Shown here: positions 22,832-31,700 of the stretch, in pieces
How the letters are laid out: each line of letters opens with the position of its first letter
How positions within the stretch are numbered: the first letter of the stretch is position 1
Assembly (NCBI GenBank): GCA_024400295.1
Contig: JAKSNA010000016.1
Location: 1 to 57,473 of the forward strand
DNA: 57,473 nucleotides
Reading direction: 5' to 3'
Origin: Bacteroidales bacterium
Lineage (GTDB): Bacteria > Bacteroidota > Bacteroidia > Bacteroidales > F082
Program-made: the position numbers and the translations under genes
The notes under the pieces: model-generated
What the model saw: the letters and a program-made list of their open reading frames with translations, nothing else
Told to the model about the DNA's origin: nothing
Databases searched by the model: none

Positions 22832-25240
22832 CTATTTCAGTGTCACTCTTGTAATCCCCGCGCCGCCGGTTTCCAGGCTCGCGTCGTTGAAACTCTGCAC
22901 GCAGCTCTGGTGACTCAGATATTCTCTTATCATCTTCCGCAAGATTCCGTTTCCTTTTCCGTGAAGGATGCTGATGTCTTTGATACTTAATAAATTGGCA
23001 TCGTCGATGTATTTCGCCACGTTGTCAACGGCTTCCTCGCCGCGCTGTCCGCGGACGTCAAGGGTGAGGTTGAATTTCTCGGCTTTTTCGCTGATGTCGT
23101 TCATGATATTTTTCTTCAGGAATGACGGGTTGTGTGCGGCTTTCCGTGCCGTCGCCTTGCTGATTTTCCGTAATTTGTCGACGGTCGTGCGAAGTCGCAC
23201 CTCGCCAAATTGGATTGTGACATCGGTGTCGGTCATAGCCAAAAGCTCGCCGACGACCTCCAACTCGTTGATACACACCATGTCGCCGACTTTAAAATCT
23301 TCTTTCTCGGCTTCTTTTTCTTCGACTTTCAGCTTCTTTGAAATTCCTTTCGCGTCGTTTTCAAGATTCTGTTTCATCTCCTTAAGGTCGTCGCGAAGCT
23401 CTTTCGTGCGTGCCTTTTCCGCCTGCGCCTCCTTTATCTCACGAATCGTGTTCTCAATCTTCGCGTTAGCCTTGTCGATGAGCGACTGCGCCTCTTTGTT
23501 GGCTTCCTTCAAAAGCTGGTTTTTCTTTCTCTCTACTTCGGAAAGAAGTCCTTTGTATTTCGTAACTACTTCATCAAGAAGCTTTTCCGCAACATTGAGC
23601 TCGTATTGCTTCTTTCTGACCTCTTTCTTTTCAACCTCAAGTTGCTGAAGTTGTTTCTCGAAATCGAGATGTTCCTTGCCGGAGATTTCCGCCGCGCTGT
23701 CTAAGATTTCTTCCGGGAAGCCGATGTTTTTGGCAATCTCGAACGCAAAAGAGCTGCCCGGTTTGCCGATCATCATCATGTAAAGCGGCTGCAAAAATCT
23801 CGTGTCGAACAACATCGCGCCGTTCACGATGCCGGGGTTGTTGTCGGCGAGAAGTTTCAGGTTTGCGTAGTGTGTCGTCACAACGCCGAATGCTTTTTTC
23901 TCGTTCATTTTCAACAAGATGGCTTCTGCGATGGCACCGCCGAGCTGCGGCTCCGTGCCTGTCCCGAACTCGTCAATCAGAAACAGTGACCGTCCGTTGC
24001 CGTGCTGAATCAGATTCTTCATGTTGAGAAGATGCGAACTGTACGTACTCAAGTCATTTTCAAGCGATTGCTCGTCGCCGATGTCGATGAACATGTCGTG
24101 GAATACGCCGCATCTCGAATCGGTTTTCATCGGCACGGCAAGTCCGCATTGAAGCATATACTGGACAAGTCCTATCGTCTTGAGACACACCGACTTGCCG
24201 CCGGCATTAGGTCCGGAGATGACCAAAATTCTTGAATCGTCGTCGAGTTTCAAATCCAGAGGCGAAATATGTTTGCCCTGCGATTTGAGTTTCTGCTCAA
24301 GCAACGGATGCCGTGCCTCACGCCACTCAAACATCGGAGTGTCAACGACTTCCGGGATGATGCAGTTGTATTCGTGGCAAAGCAAAGTCTTCGCGCGGAT
24401 GAAGTCGATGAGGCCGAGAAGTCGCCATGCCTGAATCAGATTTGGAATCTGCGGCCTTAGAATCTTCGTGAAGGCAAGCAGAATCTTGTTGATCTCACGA
24501 CGTTCGGCATATTCCAACTCCCTGATTTCGTTGTTGGTATCGAATATTTCGGCAGGCTCGATGTAAACTGTTTGTCCTGTCGCCGACTCGTCGTGGATGA
24601 AACCGCGGAGCGACCGTTTGTCGGCGGCTTTCACCGGGATCACAAGGCGTCCGTCGCGTATCGTCATCTCGGCGGTGCTGTCGGTCCAGCCGGCGTTCTT
24701 CGCGTCGTTGAGGATCTTGTGCATCCTGTGGTCGATGGAACTCTGTTTGCGGCGCATGTCACGGCGGATCTCCAAAAGGTCGGATGAGGCGTTGTCGGGA
24801 ATCTCGCCTTTGTCGTCAATGATGCGGTTTATCTCTGTAAAGATATGATTGTCAATGGAAATGCCTTCCGCCAAGGCTTTCAGATGCTGCACTTTCTCCG
24901 AAGATTCCGAATTGAAAAACTTGAAGACATAAAACAAAGCCGAGAGTGTCGGTTTCAGCGCAAAGATGTTTTCGAGGCTTATGACGGTGCCGTCGATGGC
25001 GAGATGCTTGAACTCCTCGCGCAGGTCGTTGTAGTCGCGGACCGGAAACGGGATGCCGTCGCGAAGCAAAACCTCGAAATCCTCAATCAGTTTCAGCCAT
25101 GTCTCAATCTCGTCGATGTCGGTCATGAACTTCATCTTGCCGACACGTTCCTTGCCCATCTCGCTGATACACAAATCGTTGAGCCTCTCTCTAACGGCTC
25201 TGAAGCCTATCTTGTTTTCAAAATCATCCGGATAAATCAC
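22832..25240 (-). CDS. mutS2: MutS2 family endonuclease with Smr domain
   Basis: MutS2 proteins act on recombination intermediates or collided ribosomes. Here a MutS core with Walker A SGPNAGGKSVCLK and Walker B-like LFLIDEFGTGTEP precedes a long coiled coil (EVEKKEVRKKQYEL onwards) and a C-terminal Smr nuclease domain (LDVRGQRGEEA, LHGKGNGILR). I choose a GTG start at 25240, giving VIYPDDFENKIGF (M at initiation), which fits the family's usual first residues and lies just after the TATTTTTG box. The longer frame from 25522 would run through two promoters and over nadE. That gives about 802 residues. Confidence 0.93.
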   Translation of the reverse strand: MIYPDDFENKIGFRAVRERLNDLCISEMGKERVGKMKFMTDIDEIETWLKLIEDFEVLLRDGIPFPVRDYNDLREEFKHLAIDGTVISLENIFALKPTLSALFYVFKFFNSESSEKVQHLKALAEGISIDNHIFTEINRIIDDKGEIPDNASSDLLEIRRDMRRKQSSIDHRMHKILNDAKNAGWTDSTAEMTIRDGRLVIPVKAADKRSLRGFIHDESATGQTVYIEPAEIFDTNNEIRELEYAERREINKILLAFTKILRPQIPNLIQAWRLLGLIDFIRAKTLLCHEYNCIIPEVVDTPMFEWREARHPLLEQKLKSQGKHISPLDLKLDDDSRILVISGPNAGGKSVCLKTIGLVQYMLQCGLAVPMKTDSRCGVFHDMFIDIGDEQSLENDLSTYSSHLLNMKNLIQHGNGRSLFLIDEFGTGTEPQLGGAIAEAILLKMNEKKAFGVVTTHYANLKLLADNNPGIVNGAMLFDTRFLQPLYMMMIGKPGSSFAFEIAKNIGFPEEILDSAAEISGKEHLDFEKQLQQLEVEKKEVRKKQYELNVAEKLLDEVVTKYKGLLSEVERKKNQLLKEANKEAQSLIDKANAKIENTIREIKEAQAEKARTKELRDDLKEMKQNLENDAKGISKKLKVEEKEAEKEDFKVGDMVCINELEVVGELLAMTDTDVTIQFGEVRLRTTVDKLRKISKATARKAAHNPSFLKKNIMNDISEKAEKFNLTLDVRGQRGEEAVDNVAKYIDDANLLSIKDISILHGKGNGILRKMIREYLSHQSCVQSFNDASLETGGAGITRVTLK

Positions 25241-25258
25241 GATAAAAATTTTAGGCTG

Positions 25259-25266
25259 CAAAAATA
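25259..25266 (-). promoter_or_regulatory. -7 box for mutS2
   Basis: TATTTTTG on the minus strand lies 18 bp before the GTG start. Confidence 0.6.
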
Positions 25267-25278
25267 GAAAAATTTTAC

Positions 25279-25286
25279 TAATTTTG
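25279..25286 (+). promoter_or_regulatory. -7 box for nadE
   Basis: TAATTTTG lies only 12 bp from the leftward mutS2 box. Each promoter's upstream element falls in the other's start region. Confidence 0.6.
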
Positions 25287-25328
25287 CGGCATAAATAATT
25301 GATAATAACAATCATAAAAATATCTGAA

Positions 25329-26075
25329 ATGGAAAATTTTGATGCGAAGAAAGTGAAGGACGCAGTCGTGCGATGGATTCGCGACTGGTTCGAGCAAAAC
25401 GGTCCGGGCTGCACTGCGGTTCTCGGTGTCTCCGGCGGTAAAGACAGCAGCGTCGTCGCCGCCTTGTGCACGGAAGCCCTTGGCGTTGAACGGGTTATAG
25501 GCGTGACGATGCCAAACGGCATTCAGCCTGACATCGACGACAGCATGAAACTCATCAGTCATCTTGGAATCAAACATGTCTGTATTAATATAAAAGGTGC
25601 TTACGATGCGATGCTTGACGAGGTGACGAAACAACTTGGAATTATCGATAAAAGCGTTGAACGTCAGACTGTTACGAATCTTCCGCCAAGGTTGAGGATG
25701 GCGGCGGTATATGCCGTCTCGCAGTCGGTGAACGGACGTGTGGCGAACACCTGCAACCTCTCTGAAGACTGGGTCGGCTATTCGACGCGTTACGGCGACG
25801 CCGCCGGCGATTTCGCACCTCTCGGCGGACTCACCGTGCAGGAAGTCAAGGCGATAGGACACGAACTCGGACTGCCAAACGAACTCGTTGAGAAAGCTCC
25901 GTCCGACGGCCTTTGCGGAAAAACCGATGAGGATAACCTCGGTTTTACTTACGCCGTTCTTGACAAATACATCCGCACCGGCGTTTGCGATGACTTGAAA
26001 ACCAAGGAGTTAATCGACAGAAAACACAAAATGAACCTGTTCAAGCTGCTGCCGATTCCGAAGTTTGAATTGTAG
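25329..26075 (+). CDS. nadE: NAD(+) synthase, ammonia-dependent type
   Basis: This enzyme makes NAD from nicotinic acid adenine dinucleotide, ATP and ammonia. The PP-loop is GVSGGKDSSVVAAL near residue 35, NTCNLSEDWVGYSTRYGD is the substrate region, and APLGGLTVQEVKAIG follows. With 248 residues and no glutaminase domain it is the short, ammonia-using form. The start at 25329 (MENFDAKKVKDA) is 43 bp after its promoter box; an upstream in-frame ATG at 25299 adds ten unsupported residues. Confidence 0.92.
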   Translation: MENFDAKKVKDAVVRWIRDWFEQNGPGCTAVLGVSGGKDSSVVAALCTEALGVERVIGVTMPNGIQPDIDDSMKLISHLGIKHVCINIKGAYDAMLDEVTKQLGIIDKSVERQTVTNLPPRLRMAAVYAVSQSVNGRVANTCNLSEDWVGYSTRYGDAAGDFAPLGGLTVQEVKAIGHELGLPNELVEKAPSDGLCGKTDEDNLGFTYAVLDKYIRTGVCDDLKTKELIDRKHKMNLFKLLPIPKFEL

Positions 26076-26088
26076 ATTACTGTTTAAT

Positions 26089-26162
26089 TGTCTCGCGGAT
26101 TTTACTGATTTAATGCGGATTTTAATTGTATCTGCTTTAAGTCTGCGGAATCTGCGAGATTT
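26089..26162. repeat. Degenerate CTGCG repeat, copy 1
   Basis: This stretch of imperfect units like CGGATTTTACTGATT and TCTGCGGAATCTGCGAG lies between nadE and the sigma-factor cassette. A similar stretch lies after the cassette at 27622-27693 and again at 51448-51522. Confidence 0.5.
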
Positions 26163-26270
26163 TTTTATTTAATCTGCAATATTTTGCAAATCGCAGTCGT
26201 CTAATGTCCGTAATCGAAAGAATTCTGAAGATTTGTAATTAAAATATTGTTAAATAAAATTTAAACTATT

Positions 26271-26750
26271 ATGAATGCGTTGTTAATCAATTTGTTAAGT
26301 ATTGTTTCTCTTGATGGTAAAGATATTTCTGGCATAATTTTTTTCATTGGAATTTTTTGTGCTGCAATTATCGAAATAATTTTTGAGTCAAATAGAAAAA
26401 AGCACAAGATTGACAAACAGGCTGAAATCATACATGAAGCCATTCAAAAAGGTGGAACGGAAAATATCAATGTTTCTGAAATTGTCGGAGCTTTCAATGA
26501 CAAGAAGAAAACTTTGAAACTTACAATCATCAAAAATTTGAAGGCGGGACTTATTTGCTCGCTTATAGGACTCGGTCTGATTGTTGTCGCATTATTGGTA
26601 ATCAATAATGTTGATTTGAGAAATGTCATGTATGTCGGTGGTGGCGTTCTGGTCGCTGTCGGAGTTGCTTTTGTCATAACATTCTTTATATCAAAGAGTT
26701 ATCTTGCAAAAGAGATTGAAGCCGAAGAAAGAAAGCTGACCGGGAAGTAA
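26271..26750 (+). CDS. Membrane protein of the sigma-factor cassette (DUF6249-like)
   Basis: The 159-residue protein has a first membrane helix (IIFFIGIFCAAIIEIIF), a charged cytoplasmic middle (SNRKKHKIDKQAEIIHEAIQ), two later helices (LICSLIGLGLIVVALLV and VLVAVGVAFVITFFI) and a short charged tail. It precedes the sigma factor gene with the stop and start overlapping as TAATG. A role in sensing or in holding the sigma factor at the membrane is inferred from the gene order. Confidence 0.65.
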   Translation: MNALLINLLSIVSLDGKDISGIIFFIGIFCAAIIEIIFESNRKKHKIDKQAEIIHEAIQKGGTENINVSEIVGAFNDKKKTLKLTIIKNLKAGLICSLIGLGLIVVALLVINNVDLRNVMYVGGGVLVAVGVAFVITFFISKSYLAKEIEAEERKLTGK

Positions 26751-27250
26751 TGTCGAAAGAGCAATTCATATCATATCTTGAAAGCAATCAGGAATCGTTG
26801 CGGCGGTTTCTGATTGTGCTTTGCTGCGGCGACAAAATGACAGCCGACGACATCGCACAGGATGCAATGCTCAAGGCATGGATGAAAATCTCCACATTTG
26901 ACGAAAAATCGAAGTTCTCCACCTGGATTTTCAAAATCGCATACAACACCTATCTTGATTTCCGGAAATCTTATTGGAATAAGAACATTGAAAATATTGA
27001 TGAAAATATTGATAATGAAAGATTTATATCTGAATATTCAACCAGCGAATCATTTTTGAACGACAAATTGTATGCGGCGATTGACAAACTTTCCACATGG
27101 GAGAGGTCTGCGGTTTTGCTGTATTATCTTGAAGAAAAGCCAATCAAGGAGATTTCAAAAATTCTTGAGATGCCACAAAGCACGATAATGTCGCATCTTT
27201 TCAGGGCGAGGAAACATCTGAAATCGCTGTTGAAAAACGACATACTGTGA
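26750..27250 (+). CDS. ECF-type RNA polymerase sigma factor
   Basis: The 166-residue sigma-70 family protein has a region 2 with DDIAQDAMLKAWMKISTFD and KFSTWIFKIAYNTYLDFRK, and a region 4 helix-turn-helix with SAVLLYYLEEKPIKEISKIL and STIMSHLFRARKHLKSLL. It lies between two membrane protein genes and is translationally coupled to both. No classical anti-sigma domain is next to it, although either partner may serve. The target promoters are unknown. Confidence 0.9.
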   Translation: MSKEQFISYLESNQESLRRFLIVLCCGDKMTADDIAQDAMLKAWMKISTFDEKSKFSTWIFKIAYNTYLDFRKSYWNKNIENIDENIDNERFISEYSTSESFLNDKLYAAIDKLSTWERSAVLLYYLEEKPIKEISKILEMPQSTIMSHLFRARKHLKSLLKNDIL

Positions 27251-27594
27251 CCGGACATCAGCCGGACAAAATCAATTCACAAAAATGCAAAGCAATGAAA
27301 ATGTTTAAATTAGATAAGGAGATAACCGGACATCTGACGGACATCGCACCGAAAATCAAAGATGGCGATGTTTTTATGAAGGATGTGAAAAGACAACTCG
27401 ATTTGCTGCCAGAACCGAGCAAGGCTGAGCTGGCTTTGGGCTTGTGGGAGAAGATGTTGCGTAAAGAATACAGACTCAGTTCGTTTTTAAGTTTTACTCT
27501 GACAGGTGCGGGAATTGTAGTGGTCGGCGAAATTTGTTTCTTGAATTTCGGGGCGATTGTATCGTTTATTTCAATGCTCATTTCAAAATTTTAA
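27247..27594 (+). CDS. Small membrane protein, candidate anti-sigma partner
   Basis: The 115-codon frame starts with GTG overlapping the sigma stop codon; an internal ATG at 27295 (MKMFKLDKEITGHL) is an equally good start. It has a soluble N-terminal half and, near the C-terminus, one or two hydrophobic segments (SFLSFTLTGAGIVVVGEICF and GAIVSFISMLI). Overlap and position after an ECF sigma suggest a regulator of the sigma factor; this is inference. No zinc-binding anti-sigma motif (HxxxCxxC) is seen. Confidence 0.6.
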   Translation: MTGHQPDKINSQKCKAMKMFKLDKEITGHLTDIAPKIKDGDVFMKDVKRQLDLLPEPSKAELALGLWEKMLRKEYRLSSFLSFTLTGAGIVVVGEICFLNFGAIVSFISMLISKF

Positions 27595-27621
27595 ATTTCC
27601 TTCAATTTGTGAAAGGAAAAC

Positions 27622-27693
27622 CGCAGATTTTATTAATTTTGCGAAAAATTATCCGCAAAACAATCCGCATTAAATCTGCGTGATTTGCGGGAA
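27622..27693. repeat. Degenerate CTGCG repeat, copy 2
   Basis: This stretch of CGCAGATTTTATTAATTTTG, TCCGCA and AATCTGCGTGATTTGCGGGA units lies right before cutC, on the far side of the sigma cassette from copy 1. Confidence 0.5.
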
Positions 27694-27706
27694 ACATCAA
27701 ATTATC

Positions 27707-28450
27707 ATGATTCGTTTTGAAGTTTGCACAAATAGTTGTCAGTCAGTGCGTAACGCAATGGAAGGCGGTGCGCAGTGCGCCGAGCTTTGCGAGGCGCTCG
27801 AAGTCGGCGGCGTCACCCCGTCGTACGGCACTTTGCTTAAGGTGTCGAAAATTGTCGAGAAATCAAAAAACTTTGACGTCCGCGTCTTGATTCGTTGCCG
27901 TCCGGGAAACTATATCTATAATGATGATGAAATCGACACGATGTGCGAAGATATAAAAATGACTAAAAGTCTTGGTTATGAAGGTGTTGTCATCGGCGCA
28001 CTCAATGAAAACGGCGAGCTTGACGTTCCGGCGATAAAGAAGATGATGACAGCTGGTGAAGGCATGAAATTCACTTTTCACCGCGCCATCGACGCTTGCA
28101 AAAACCCTGTGAAAGCAATGGAAACGTTGATTGACCTCGGCTTCGACAAGGTCCTGACTTCAGGCGGAAAACCGAATGCCTTGGCTGGAATCGAAATGAT
28201 CGCCAAACTCCAGAAACGTTTCGGCGAGAAAATAAACATCATGGCCGGCGGCGGTGTCAACCTCAACAATATCAAAGAGATAATTGCCGGAACCGGTGTC
28301 AGGAACTGCCACGCTTCACTGACAACCGTCGTGGAGAATTATCACGCCGAACTGTATCCGAATCAGGTTGACAACACAGGTGCCGGAATGACATGGAAAG
28401 TTTCCAACTTGCAGAAAATCAAAGAGTTTGTTGAACTTATAAAAGATTGA
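27707..28450 (+). CDS. cutC: CutC family protein
   Basis: The 247-residue TIM-barrel protein of the CutC family has FEVCTNSCQSVRNAMEGGAQ, VLIRCRPGNYIYND and FTFHRAIDAC, with GGGVNLNNI near the end. CutC was linked to copper homeostasis, but its biochemical role is not settled. The ATG at 27707 is preferred to the frame start at 27680. A beta-mannosidase begins 2 bp after its stop codon. Confidence 0.9.
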   Translation: MIRFEVCTNSCQSVRNAMEGGAQCAELCEALEVGGVTPSYGTLLKVSKIVEKSKNFDVRVLIRCRPGNYIYNDDEIDTMCEDIKMTKSLGYEGVVIGALNENGELDVPAIKKMMTAGEGMKFTFHRAIDACKNPVKAMETLIDLGFDKVLTSGGKPNALAGIEMIAKLQKRFGEKINIMAGGGVNLNNIKEIIAGTGVRNCHASLTTVVENYHAELYPNQVDNTGAGMTWKVSNLQKIKEFVELIKD

Positions 28451-28452
28451 AC

Positions 28453-30957
28453 ATGAAAAATCTCTCTAAAATATTTGTTGTTGCATTGACATTGCTGATG
28501 ATGTCGTGCGTGAAGTTCTCAAACACCGCAAATCAAAGTCTTAACGAAGGCTGGAACTTGAAGACTGACACGTTAAACATTGATTTACAAGTAAATGTGC
28601 CGTCGGTGGTGCAGACGGACTTGTTTGAAGCGGGTCTCATCCCGCATCCGTATCTCGGGAAAGTCGAGCAGGATTTGCAATGGATTCCGCAACGTAACTG
28701 GGATTATTCGTTGAATTTCAACGTCGATGACAAAATTTTTGAAAAAGACAACATCGACATCGTCTTTGACGGCCTCGACACCTACGCCGACGTGTGGCTC
28801 AACGGCGAGAAGATTCTGCATTCCGACAATATGTTCAAACAATATTCAAAAGACATTAAAAATCTTCTCAAAAAGAAAGACAATGAACTTAAGGTGCGTT
28901 TCTATCCTTTTGATAAAGAACGTGATAGCTTGATTTTGACTTATCCGTTGCGTTTCCCGGAAAAGTACGCCGTGATGCGCAAATGCGGCTATCAGAACGG
29001 CTGGGACTGGGCACCGCGTTATCTCAACATCGGCATCTGGAAAGATGTCTCGCTTCAGGCCTGGTCGAACATGAAAATCGTCTCGGCCTCCGTCATGACC
29101 GAAGATATTGTTGATAATCAGGCTGAAATGAAGGTGAAGGTTGTCGTCGAAAGCGATGTCGAACGTGAGGCTTCGTTGTTTGTGGAATACGGCGACATTC
29201 AGCTTGGTTTTGCGGAAACCGCGGTAAAACCTGGTGAAAACGAGATTGTTACTAAATTTAAAATCGAAAATCCGAAGTTGTGGTGGCCTAACGAGATCGG
29301 CGCACAAAACATGATGACGTTCAAAATCAGTGTCGGCGATGCGAACAGTGTTGTCGCCACAGACCCGGTCGTCGTGAAGACAGGCATCCGCAAGGTCGAG
29401 CTGATTCAGGATCCTGACAGCATTGGTGTCTCGATGTTTTTCAGAATCAACGGGAAGGACGTTTTCGCGAAAGGCGCAAACTACATTCCGGAAGAGATGA
29501 TGGAGTCGTGGTATTCTAAAGATAAGACAATCAAACTGTTGACTGAATGCAAAAACTCGCATTTTAACATGCTGCGTGTCTGGGGCGGAGGCATCTATCC
29601 GCCGGATTTCTTCTTCGACGCATGCGACAGCCTCGGCATCATGGTCTGGCAGGATTTCATGTACGCCGGCTCGACTTATCCTTATACCGATGATTTTTTA
29701 AACAACGCGAAAGAAGAAGCCATTCAGCAAGTGGTTCATTATCAGAATTATCCGTCGTTGGTGATGTGGTGCGGCAACAACGAGGTCAGCAACGGATATT
29801 ACGATTGGGGCTGGCAGTCATCGATGAATTGGAGCGATGAAGACTATCTCGAAATGCGTCACGGAATGGACACTTTGTTTGAGAATATTTTGGGACAAGT
29901 TGTTGATTATTATGACGGTACGGTGCCGTATTTCCCAAGTTCCCCGAAATACGGCTGGGGTCATCAGCGGAGTCTGACCGAAGGCGACAGCCATTACTGG
30001 GGCGTGTGGTGGGGCGAATATCCTTACGAGGTCTATCTTGAAAAGGTGGCGCGTTTCAACAGCGAGTACGGCTATCAGTCCTATCCGAGCCTATCGACTT
30101 TGAAGAAGATTTCGCCGGAACTCGACTGGAATGTCCTTGACGCACATCAGAAACATGCGAGAGGTAAGTATTTGATTGATAAGCATATAGCGAAATATAT
30201 TGACGAAAATCAAAGCGAAGACAAGGCTCGGTTAGTCTATAACAGCCAGCTTTCGCAGGCGTGGGGCATGGGGCTCGCGATTGAGGCGCATCGTGCGGCG
30301 AAGCCGGTCTGCATGGGGACGCTTTATTGGCAACTCAACGACGCTTGGCCTGTAATAAGCTGGTCCTCAATAGATTACTACGGAAATAAGAAGGCTCTTC
30401 ATTGGAAATTGAAAGATTTGTACGCGCCTATATTAATAGGTGTGCTTCCGACTGTCGATGGCAACTTCATGGTTTACGCAAGTTCCGATTTGTACCGCGA
30501 AATCAACGGGAAATTGGTTTTGAACGTAAAGGATTTTTCCGGAAATGTTGTCAAGACTTACTCGGAAAACGTTCTCATTCCTGAAAACGGTTGCGTTCAT
30601 CTTTCGCTTGACGTGAATGAATTTGCCAATGATTTTGATAAGACAGCGACATATACAGATATGCAACTTATTGAAAATGAAAATGTTATTTCTGAAAGGC
30701 TTCAATATCTCGCATATCCGAAAGACTTGAAACTCGAAAAAAACGAGCTTGTCCCGGAAGTCAGAATTGAGAATGGGATCGCGACTCTCGAATTTACATC
30801 AAACACCTTGGTCAAAGACGTTTATGTTGAAAGTTCTGACGAAAACGGCGTGTTCTCCGACAATTTCTTCGACCTCCAGCCGAATGTTAAAAAGGTGATA
30901 ACATTTACGACAATGGAAGAAAATCCGACGTTTAAAGTGATGATGCTCAATAATTAA
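28453..30957 (+). CDS. Beta-mannosidase, glycoside hydrolase family 2, lipoprotein
   Basis: The 834-residue enzyme should release mannose from beta-mannosides such as N-glycan cores. A lipoprotein signal (MKNLSKIFVVALTLLMMSC) anchors it. The GH2 sugar-binding region has NGWDWAPRYLNIGIWK; the acid/base glutamate is in VMWCGNNEVSNG, and the nucleophile in RFNSEYGYQSYP. Both residues are intact. It probably sits in the periplasm or outer membrane. No SusC/SusD pair lies nearby, so it is not part of a visible polysaccharide locus. The ATG at 28453 is used, not the upstream TTG. Confidence 0.92.
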   Translation: MKNLSKIFVVALTLLMMSCVKFSNTANQSLNEGWNLKTDTLNIDLQVNVPSVVQTDLFEAGLIPHPYLGKVEQDLQWIPQRNWDYSLNFNVDDKIFEKDNIDIVFDGLDTYADVWLNGEKILHSDNMFKQYSKDIKNLLKKKDNELKVRFYPFDKERDSLILTYPLRFPEKYAVMRKCGYQNGWDWAPRYLNIGIWKDVSLQAWSNMKIVSASVMTEDIVDNQAEMKVKVVVESDVEREASLFVEYGDIQLGFAETAVKPGENEIVTKFKIENPKLWWPNEIGAQNMMTFKISVGDANSVVATDPVVVKTGIRKVELIQDPDSIGVSMFFRINGKDVFAKGANYIPEEMMESWYSKDKTIKLLTECKNSHFNMLRVWGGGIYPPDFFFDACDSLGIMVWQDFMYAGSTYPYTDDFLNNAKEEAIQQVVHYQNYPSLVMWCGNNEVSNGYYDWGWQSSMNWSDEDYLEMRHGMDTLFENILGQVVDYYDGTVPYFPSSPKYGWGHQRSLTEGDSHYWGVWWGEYPYEVYLEKVARFNSEYGYQSYPSLSTLKKISPELDWNVLDAHQKHARGKYLIDKHIAKYIDENQSEDKARLVYNSQLSQAWGMGLAIEAHRAAKPVCMGTLYWQLNDAWPVISWSSIDYYGNKKALHWKLKDLYAPILIGVLPTVDGNFMVYASSDLYREINGKLVLNVKDFSGNVVKTYSENVLIPENGCVHLSLDVNEFANDFDKTATYTDMQLIENENVISERLQYLAYPKDLKLEKNELVPEVRIENGIATLEFTSNTLVKDVYVESSDENGVFSDNFFDLQPNVKKVITFTTMEENPTFKVMMLNN

Positions 30958-30993
30958 AGGTTGCTTTATGCTTTGAGAGTTGAGAATATGGTT

Positions 30994-31335
30994 TTAATGT
31001 GTCTTTTTTTCGCTCTCCCAAATTTCGCGCAGCTCCTTTATTGTGATTGAATCCATGTCACTCTTGTCATATATCGACAACAGGGTTATTATTCCTTCGC
31101 TGTCGGATGAAAGGCAGTTTATGGTGATGACTCTCGCGCCGCCGCTCTTGCCTTTGCCTTTTGATTTTATTGAAAGCCTTATTTTCCTGAAATTCTCGGC
31201 CATCACAATTCCTTGGTTGGGGTTGTTTATAAGTGAAAGCACCAACTTGCCAAAGTCTTCTTTCAGTGATGGATATTTTCTTTCAAGCCTTTTGTAGTTC
31301 TTATCAAAAACAGCTGTTCTTCTGAATTGTATCAT
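30994..31335 (-). CDS. RelE-like toxin
   Basis: The 113-residue protein has the RelE-superfamily order: FRRTAVFDKNYKRLERKYPS, the LVLSLINNP helix, FRKIRLSIKSKGKGKSGGAR and ITLLSIYDKSDMDSIT. The arginine and lysines of the basic patch suggest an mRNA-cutting toxin. It follows its likely antitoxin with an ATGA overlap. Confidence 0.82.
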   Translation of the reverse strand: MIQFRRTAVFDKNYKRLERKYPSLKEDFGKLVLSLINNPNQGIVMAENFRKIRLSIKSKGKGKSGGARVITINCLSSDSEGIITLLSIYDKSDMDSITIKELREIWESEKKTH

Positions 31336-31592
31336 AGCGATTCGAGCAATTCCTCAACTGTGTATGTGCGACTGTTGCTTCTTTCCATTTCGTCGGCTTG
31401 TCTGATTGATTGCCTAATCTCTTCAAGCACAACATGTTTCCTGTTGTATACTCTCTTTTTCGGCTGATTTTCTGGTTTTGTCGCTGTCAAAGCAGCTTTT
31501 TCAAACTTTATTTCCGGCATCGCGCTCAGACGCTGTATCAGGTCTCTGCCGAATGCCGTGCGTTCGTTGATTGTAATGTTGTATGTCGTCAT
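31332..31592 (-). CDS. Antitoxin partner of the RelE-like toxin
   Basis: The 86-residue protein starts at 31592 (MTTYNITINERTAFGRDL); the longer frame from 31640 passes through the promoter box. A short beta N-terminus is followed by a basic linker (KPENQPKKRVYNRK) and a C-terminal helix with many acidic residues (VEELLESL), the common layout of toxin-neutralising proteins. The family is not recognised. The partnership rests on the 4-bp overlap with the toxin gene. Confidence 0.72.
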   Translation of the reverse strand: MTTYNITINERTAFGRDLIQRLSAMPEIKFEKAALTATKPENQPKKRVYNRKHVVLEEIRQSIRQADEMERSNSRTYTVEELLESL

Positions 31593-31617
31593 AATTTTTT
31601 TTGTTTTTAATTTTCGG

Positions 31618-31625
31618 CAAAGATA
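31618..31625 (-). promoter_or_regulatory. -7 box for the RelE-type pair
   Basis: TATCTTTG on the minus strand lies 25 bp before the antitoxin start at 31592. Confidence 0.65.
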
Positions 31626-31700
31626 CACATATTTCCACATTCAGAGGTTTGTCTGACGAATAATTTTTCCCGTTTTCCAAACTTATGCAAAAAATATGCA

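Noticed and set aside
25241..25522. N-terminal extension of MutS2
   Set aside because: The extra frame lies upstream of the mutS2 promoter box and opposite the nadE start, and adds residues unlike the family.
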